A DNA stretch of 64,000 bases, from assembly GCF_963576615.1 (NCBI RefSeq), contig NC_088711.1, positions 19,562,182 through 19,626,181 on the forward strand, read 5' to 3'. Below are positions 58,262 through 64,000 of this stretch, one piece after another (the first letter of the stretch is position 1; each line of letters begins with the position of its first letter). This DNA is from Watersipora subatra (taxonomy: Eukaryota > Bryozoa > Gymnolaemata > Cheilostomatida > Watersiporidae). The notes beneath the pieces were generated by a model, which was not told the DNA's origin, made no database searches, and worked only from the letters and a program-made list of their open reading frames with translations. The translations under genes were made by a program, and so were the position numbers.

Positions 58262-59695
58262 CAATTTACAACTGGCTCAACTGGATCATTTGGAGGCGGC
58301 GTTCAGATATAGGCTGACGGTCAATTTTTCAAATGGCTCGTCAGAAATTTTGAAAGATAAATTTAGCCCTATTACAGGCAAAGCGAATGTCACCTATATT
58401 TTGCTCTCTTTTTCCGGTAGAGCAATATTAAACCTTTGGGATGCAATAAATCTAGTAACTTATCTTTGCCTTGTCAAAAATCTCTTAATAAATGCACATA
58501 GAGAAATAAATGTATCCCTACCAGTTGATATCTATTGCTAGCAATTGGCCTGAGATGATATTTATTGTCTGCGTCCTTCCTTGCAATTTGTTGGCATTTT
58601 CAATTTTTATTTCATTCTAAATTTGAAGACATATTTTTATTTCATATATATATTTAACACTGTTCAATAAAATCTTATTGTACTCTTTGATATGTTTGCT
58701 ACAGTTTGCAGCCAAAACTAGCTTTTTATGTGGAATAGAAGTGGAATTATGAGCATCGGTTCATTGTGGGCCGTGTTAAAATAGCCGCAAGGATGCTATT
58801 AAATAACATGATATAAATCTGCGTATTTAGAAGTTATACAATAATAATCTATCAAATGATACAACTATACATTCACGAACATATTTATGTGACATAAACG
58901 AATCATACTTATATTACATGCAGAAACAAAAATTAACGTTTTTAAAGCAAAAATATTTCCATCGTTTGCTCAGATAGCTACTTTCTGATTGTTGCTTTCG
59001 ATGGAACGAAAATCCTCTAGTCGTTCAATACCTTGAACAATGTATTCTGACCTCAACTCTTCTTTTGCAGTGCTGAACTAATCGATATTAGCGTCCAAAC
59101 AATTTGTTGGCAGAGCAAAACTTTCACGCGCTGCATTTAGCGCTAATGTAATGCGTAAAAGTTTGCTCGGTTTAACGTAACCTTCGGTCCAAATTTTGTG
59201 AGTCGGTTTTTATACGCATGTCCTTCGAAGTAATAGGACCGCACTAAACAAGGAACTACTATTAGCCTGAGTCAGTAATTATTTTTATAGCGTTGCTTTG
59301 AAAGTTAATCTACCATCGTAAATTTAAGTCGGTTTTTTATATATGTAGGCTACTTCGAAGTAGAAAGACCGCGTTAAACAGAGAATTACTACTAGCCTGA
59401 GACTATTATTGATTATTGCTACAGTGTTGCTTTCAAAGCTTTAACGAAAAAATGAAAAGCTTTGGAATTGTATGAGAGAATTAATTATTATTGATATAAG
59501 CGATCCATTATTAAGACGATTTGGTGGACACTTTTCTCCTGATCAGTTGATATTATGGGCTCATAAAGATCAAATGTCAAAATGGCAAGTGGACAAATGA
59601 AGGTGGCGTTCAATTGGTGAGTGACGGTTTATTTTTCAACCCTTCTCTCAGGATGACAGTCAATTGGAGGTGGCGTTCAAATAGAGGTTTTACAG
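58262..59695 (+). mobile_element. Pogo-like non-autonomous transposon, copy B (1.43 kb)
   Basis: Matches copies A and C over its length. The right end 'ataga ggttttacag' is followed by TA, as expected for a TA target. The left end is truncated: the outermost 100 bases or so present in copy A are absent. An 83-codon frame at 58290 has a partial counterpart in copy C (shared NGSSE, LNL.DAINL), which could mean remnant coding or just nucleotide similarity. Confidence 0.75.
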
Positions 59696-60146
59696 TATAC
59701 ATGTATATATACACATAAATATATACATATATAAATACATGTATATATAGTAAATAAGTGATATATGAATCACCTCAAAACTTGTAGCTAAATCTGTTGA
59801 GGAACAATGGCACAAAATAAATTTGGTAGACTTGTTAACAACAGTGATATCAACTATTTATGTGACACCCACTGGGTCAAATAGGATTTTTTTTAAAATA
59901 ATTAGTTCAAGTAAACTAAAACATAATGTAGGCCACATAAATATATTGCAAGTATTATATACAGTGAAACATGGATAACTCAAACTTCACGGGACCGAGC
60001 GAAAGTGTTTGAGTTATCAGAGCGTTCAAGTTATCAGAGCACAGTCACAAGTGAATGTATTTATCAGTAGATACATATACAAACTACATGTATATATAAA
60101 ACTAAAGTTTAGGTTGTTTGTTGTAAGTTAAAGGGCATCTGATGTA

Positions 60147-60425
60147 GAGTTTTAAAGTATTTATCAGAAAGTATAGATATTTTTATACATTTGAGATTCG
60201 TGTGTTGTTTTAGGTGATGTGACTGCCAGAACTTTTTCAGATTAAAATTGGCAAAACTTAATCGCGGTTAAAATGCTCAGAAGACAGTTTTTCTTCGTAG
60301 TGTTTTACTCGAGATCAATTTTGCCAATTTTAATCTTAAAACGTCTTTTCAGTCACATCACCTAAAACTGCAAACAAATTTCAACCCAATAGAAAAATAT
60401 CTACTCTTTCTGATAATTTTTAAAA
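60147..60425. repeat. Foldback/inverted repeat inside the Tigger element
   Basis: The left arm at about 60147-60250 ('cagaaagtatagat', 'ttttaggtgatgtgactg', 'gattaaaattggcaaaac') is the approximate complement of the right arm at about 60308-60425 ('ttttgccaattttaatc', 'cagtcacatcacctaaaa', 'ctactctttctgata'). The arms resemble the dispersed repeat at 590-740 and 16760-16890. It is either a nested MITE or an older foldback. Confidence 0.75.
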
Positions 60426-60488
60426 CTGGACATAAGTAAACATTTATGACCAATGCAAAAAAGCATGCTTTACATCTGATCAGTTGTT

Positions 60489-62203
60489 TCATTTAAAAAA
60501 CTTATCGAGTGTTTTCTGTGACAAGGTATTTTTTTGACAAAGATCAACAGTGTGACTTATTGTAGAAATAGATTTTAAACAGTTATTATAGTCCTTGCAC
60601 TCTCTCGTATCTATAAAACGTCTTAAGACATCTAAAGCGTTGTTTGCATCAGCCAAGGTAGGTGGATCAGGTTCAACAATCTCAGCCTCATCCTCTCTAT
60701 CGGACTCATCGAGAGTACCACAATATGTCACGGACTGCACAATCTCTGCATCACTCAAATGCTCAGCAACAGTAATGTCTGCATCAACCACTAAAAGCTC
60801 ATCTGCAAAACCAAACTTGAATTTAAGCTAAAGTAACACTATTTTTAAAACATTTGTTAGGCACCTTAGACAGTCATAAATTTAGCCCTTTATTGGGTCG
60901 AGTTCATAATAATGTAACAGCATTGGCTATTTCAAGATTACTTACTTGCTGTCACATTTGATGTAGAATCTATGGTGTGTAGTAGAAGATTTAGATTTCT
61001 CACCGTGTCACCTTCTTCATTATCATCAGCAGTTAAAGTCGCATCTGTTTGATCAAGGTTGGTATGACCAAACCCGTGGTGAAAACAGTTGGCAATCGTT
61101 TCTTTTGTGACACGGCTCCATGCTCTGTGCACCCAGCTTATTGCTTGCAAAACATTGATAGAAGCATCTGGCTTCTTTCCATGAGTGTCAATGTAATCAA
61201 CAGTGAATTGCAAAACTTGCTGACGATAGTAAGATTTAAAAGTTCGAATGATTCCTTGGTCCATAGGTTGCAGCACGCTTGTGGTATTGGCTGGTGTAAA
61301 TAGAAGCCTGATTGACATAAGCCCATTCAAAGTTGGGTGTGCTGGACAGTTGTCAATGATGAGAAGCACTTTCCTGTATTTTCTGGTCATCCGGCGATCA
61401 AAATCTCTTACCCATGTTTGAAAGATGTCACTCACCATCCAAGCCTTCTTATTGTGGTAATATTGACATGGAAGGTTAGTAACATTTTTAAAACAGCGGG
61501 GATTTTTGAACTTTCCTATTACAATAGGAACTTCCTTCTCGGTGCCCGACATATTAGCGCAAAGTGCCACAGTCAGTCTTTCTTTTGACAACTTCCCTCC
61601 ACTACACTTCTCCCCTTTAAAGTGCAACGTTTTGTCGACCATGAGCTTGTAAAACAACCCGGTTTCGTCCATATTGAATATGTTATCATAAGTGTACGTT
61701 TGAAGTAATGGAGTAAGCACCTCTTTTTTCCACTTTTCCACTTCTCCAACATTTACTGCAGCTGACTCTCCAACAACTATCTGACTGCCAATAGAATGCC
61801 TTTTCTTCCACCTGTCGATCCAACCGCGAGAAACAGTAGTATCCTTTCCTAAATCCTGCAAAAACTTGTTAGCCTTTTCTAACAAAATTGGCCCATCGAT
61901 AGGTACGCCTTCACTACGCACTTGTCTAAACCAAGTCAATAATACACCATCCAAATCATCGTGCGACGTTGAACGATCTCTTAGTCTTGATGAATTTTGG
62001 TCACATAACGATCTTATTCTTTCTTTTTGTTTAATCCATGTTGACACTGTACTTTTTGGAAGATTTTCTCTTCTTGATAATGCTGATAGCTTTTGTCCTG
62101 CTTCGATTTCCTCGAGTACTTTAAGTTTGTCAGAAGGTTTCCACGCTTTTCTTTGCTTGCGTGATGCCATCGTAAAGTGGATGTCTGTTGTAGTGGGCGC
62201 CAA
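60489..62203 (-). CDS. Tigger/pogo transposase, two exons, intact
   Basis: Exon 1 (62203-60946) and exon 2 (60802-60489) are joined by a 143-bp GT-AG intron (gtaagt donor, ttttgcag acceptor) to 523 aa. An alternative start at 62170 (MASRKQRK) is closer to the family N-terminus. Residues about 19-65 form a CENP-B-type HTH, and about 80-138 a second Tc5-like DNA-binding domain (VSRGWIDRWKKRHSI). The DDE_1 domain has D179 (NMDETGLFY), D284 (LIIDNCPAHP) and D315 (LQPMDQGII), with 30 residues between the last two, as in Tigger/pogo. The acidic C-terminal part (exon 2) ends QKTLDKFFK, a match to the PCNA-interacting PIP box QxxLxxFF; a PCNA-binding motif is known for Drosophila pogo transposase. 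It is flanked by its own TIRs, so it is a transposon gene rather than a domesticated one. It would bind the ends and cut and paste the element in the nucleus. Confidence 0.93.
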
Positions 62204-62744
62204 GCCACGAGCCTATTTGTGACATTTTATCTTTATGTATCCGCATATAATCGCTGTTACAATATGTACATGTATTTTGCATTCTGTGTCTATCTTTATT
62301 AAATTTTTATCGCCAATACCTTCTAACGTTTATAGCTTGGCCGTAACTAAGCAAACGTCTTAGCGACCCTATTAATCATTTTTATACGATTTCTTTTTCG
62401 GTTCTATTATACGGTACGGGGGAAATTATACGTACACTATACGCGTACTAAAAGCGCTTTCGTTAAGAAAGCAGTGTAGTCTCAGCTCCGCGACTAGTGG
62501 AAACTCTTTCGAAATAAATTGAGCGGAAACCACGTTTGTGAATTCGGCAAAAAAACTGTTCGAATTAACGGTGTCGAGGTCGAGTTATATAGAGCCATTT
62601 ATCATTGCGTGGGAACGGACCAAGCAAATCCATTCGAATTAACCATGTGTTCGCTATATCCGAGGGCGAGTTATCCATGTTTCACTGTATATAATATGCC
62701 AGCAACATTTAACAAAAAAATTTGCAAAACTTATGTTATTTTTT

Positions 62745-63116
62745 TACTTAATAGTGGAACGCCCAGTGTTGCACAGGTATTTATAAAATCAGCTTATAAA
62801 CAGTGACAGGTAATGTAGTTGCCTGCCACTTGCCATTAGCCTGGTATATTGCCAATGGCTGATTTGAGTAAGCTAGTAACCTATTGCTAAACTTACTAAT
62901 AAGAGCCATGCGAGTAAGCTTTAATCATGCTGCGTAATGCAAAGTCACATTGTGTATTTTCACAAAAATCTGCTCATATTGCCCAATCAATCGCCTGGGG
63001 AACGGGAGGTTCCGAGATTAAATTTTCTGTGCTATGGATTCTTCATTCCAAGATTTTAATACCTATAGCTAGACACACAGAATCACACAAACTTTGAGAT
63101 ATATATATATATATAG
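62745..63116 (+). repeat. Microsatellite-tailed, tRNA-related repeat
   Basis: 'cgcccagtgttgcacaggta', 'cagcttataaacagtg', 'gttgcctgccacttgcc', 'attagcctggtatattgcc', then a tRNA-like remnant (about 62985-63030, 'ggttccgagattaaat'), 'ccaagattttaatacctata' and an AT tail at 63100-63116. Same order as 48300-48660. Confidence 0.7.
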
Positions 63117-64000
63117 ATTCTTATTGTTTATTATCATTTCTATTATTATTTCTTGGTCAGAAAAAGAATCAATGTGTACTGAACAGATGCAAGCAATGAG
63201 TTGAAATCAATACTCCCTTCTTTATCACTCTAATTACAATCAACTAGGCCATTGAATATTGCTTTTTAATATGCCTTCAATTTACAGTTGACAACTGCAT
63301 ATTCTCTGCATCAACATTATCCAATACTCGCATGTAATATCCTTCAATGGCATTAATTTTGTTTAGTAACTTGATCTTGCAGTTTCCGCGATCTGTAAGA
63401 TTCATAACAGATTCGAGCAGTTCCATGCACTGAAATCAACATTTGCTAAATGCGGACATTCATGCATTTTCTGCAACTTGCCATCTCAAGTATAGTAGCT
63501 GATTACAATGGCTTGAAAGTAACATGATTCTTCGATATACTTGAAATTTAATCATAAACTAATGTTACCGAGATTTCCATAAAGTAACTTTCTATGGTAG
63601 GCCTATGTGCTAATATGAGAGTGATTATATGAAATTTTGGTATTTGGTGAGGCTTATAAAGAAAACGAGCCTACTTCAAAACTTGCATCAGTACTAACTA
63701 ATCTAATAGCATATATACTACCACAATATCTGAAAGCCCTGGCCCATTTATGTGAAAACTCTGTAGGTCACAAACCTTGCTGTTGGGCACTAATGTGTTA
63801 AATCACATAATTTGCATTGCTAGAAGCCTTCTTTTTTGTTTTCTATGATTTTATTTTAATGCTATGAGGTGCCCATTTGACACCGGAAAGTTTTGAAGGA
63901 CAAAGCTCTAATAACTGTGTTGGCATTACTTGATAGCTATCGTACCCTTTAATTATGAGATTTGCAGCAGAAGCACACACTTTTATCATACTGCCCTCCA
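63117..64000. other. Right flank, no gene recognised
   Basis: AT-rich sequence. A minus-strand stretch near 63285-63430 ('tgcatggaactgctcgaatc', then 'cttacagatcgcgg') reads like part of an exon, roughly MELLESVMNLTDRGN, preceded by 'gttgatttcag' and ending near 'gttgtcaactg'. It is too short for an assignment; a gene may continue beyond the window. Confidence 0.3.

Larger units (their letters stand above)
59962..62687 (-). mobile_element. Complete-looking Tigger/pogo transposon (2.73 kb)
   Basis: The left end is 'cagtgaaacatggataactc' and the right end is its exact 20-base complement 'gagttatccatgtttcactg'. Both are flanked by TA, the pogo/Tigger target duplication. It carries one intact, spliced transposase gene on the minus strand and an AT-rich inverted repeat near the left end. 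This is the only element in the window with matching ends, target duplication and an unbroken transposase. Confidence 0.92.

Noticed and set aside
61049-62222. Plus-strand frames of 83-118 codons
   Set aside because: They are antisense shadows of the Tigger transposase on the minus strand.

Overview
The window is animal nuclear DNA. It is AT-rich and intron-rich, with GT-AG introns, many transposable elements and minisatellites. Protein similarities and repeat style fit an invertebrate, probably a lophotrochozoan, but the sequence alone does not fix the phylum. There are no bacterial operons, no CRISPR array and no retrovirus-like element that I can recognise.

1-9 kb: a direct duplication of about 2-3 kb carrying two copies of a single-coding-exon Golgi-type sulfotransferase. 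Each copy has one different lesion: a nonsense codon in copy 1 and a one-base homopolymer frameshift in copy 2. A 5'-truncated Jockey/CR1/L2-type LINE sits exactly at the stop codon of copy 1. 9-17.2 kb: a dimeric tRNA-derived SINE, then a seven-exon plus-strand SDR16C-like short-chain dehydrogenase gene (319 aa). Its introns carry two unrelated 19-bp minisatellites. Most SDR signature residues except YxxxK are changed. 17.5-35.0 kb: a convergent minus-strand gene of at least 15 exons (about 497 aa, all junctions in phase). It carries PWGxPGxGAP-like modules and charged helical stretches like those of the centrosome/cilium protein CSPP1. 35.9-39.6 kb: a minus-strand three-exon RNF11-like RING-H2 E3 ligase (164 aa) with an N-terminal acylation signal.

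39.6-63.2 kb has no recognised host gene apart from transposase genes and is a transposon graveyard with deep nesting. (i) A 1.4-kb pogo-like non-autonomous element (44.7-49.3 kb) is interrupted by three MITE-like elements and a 1.5-kb composite insertion. (ii) Two copies of an R2/NeSL-group LINE lie tail to tail (49.3-54.4 kb); one has an in-frame 282-bp duplication of its YMDD region. (iii) A 3.1-kb Helitron candidate (54.8-57.9 kb) is inserted in a microsatellite-tailed, tRNA-related repeat. (iv) A second 1.4-kb pogo-like copy follows. (v) A 2.7-kb Tigger/pogo element (60.0-62.7 kb) looks complete, with matching TIRs, a TA target duplication and an intact, spliced 523-aa transposase ending in a PCNA-binding-type PIP box.

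The three multi-exon host genes look intact and unrelated in function (lipid/retinoid-type dehydrogenase, centrosome/cilium scaffold, membrane-anchored ubiquitin ligase). The most unusual items are the SDR with eroded motifs, the reciprocally broken sulfotransferase pair, the duplicated catalytic block in the LINE, the PIP-box Tigger and the Helitron with a repeated 3' end.
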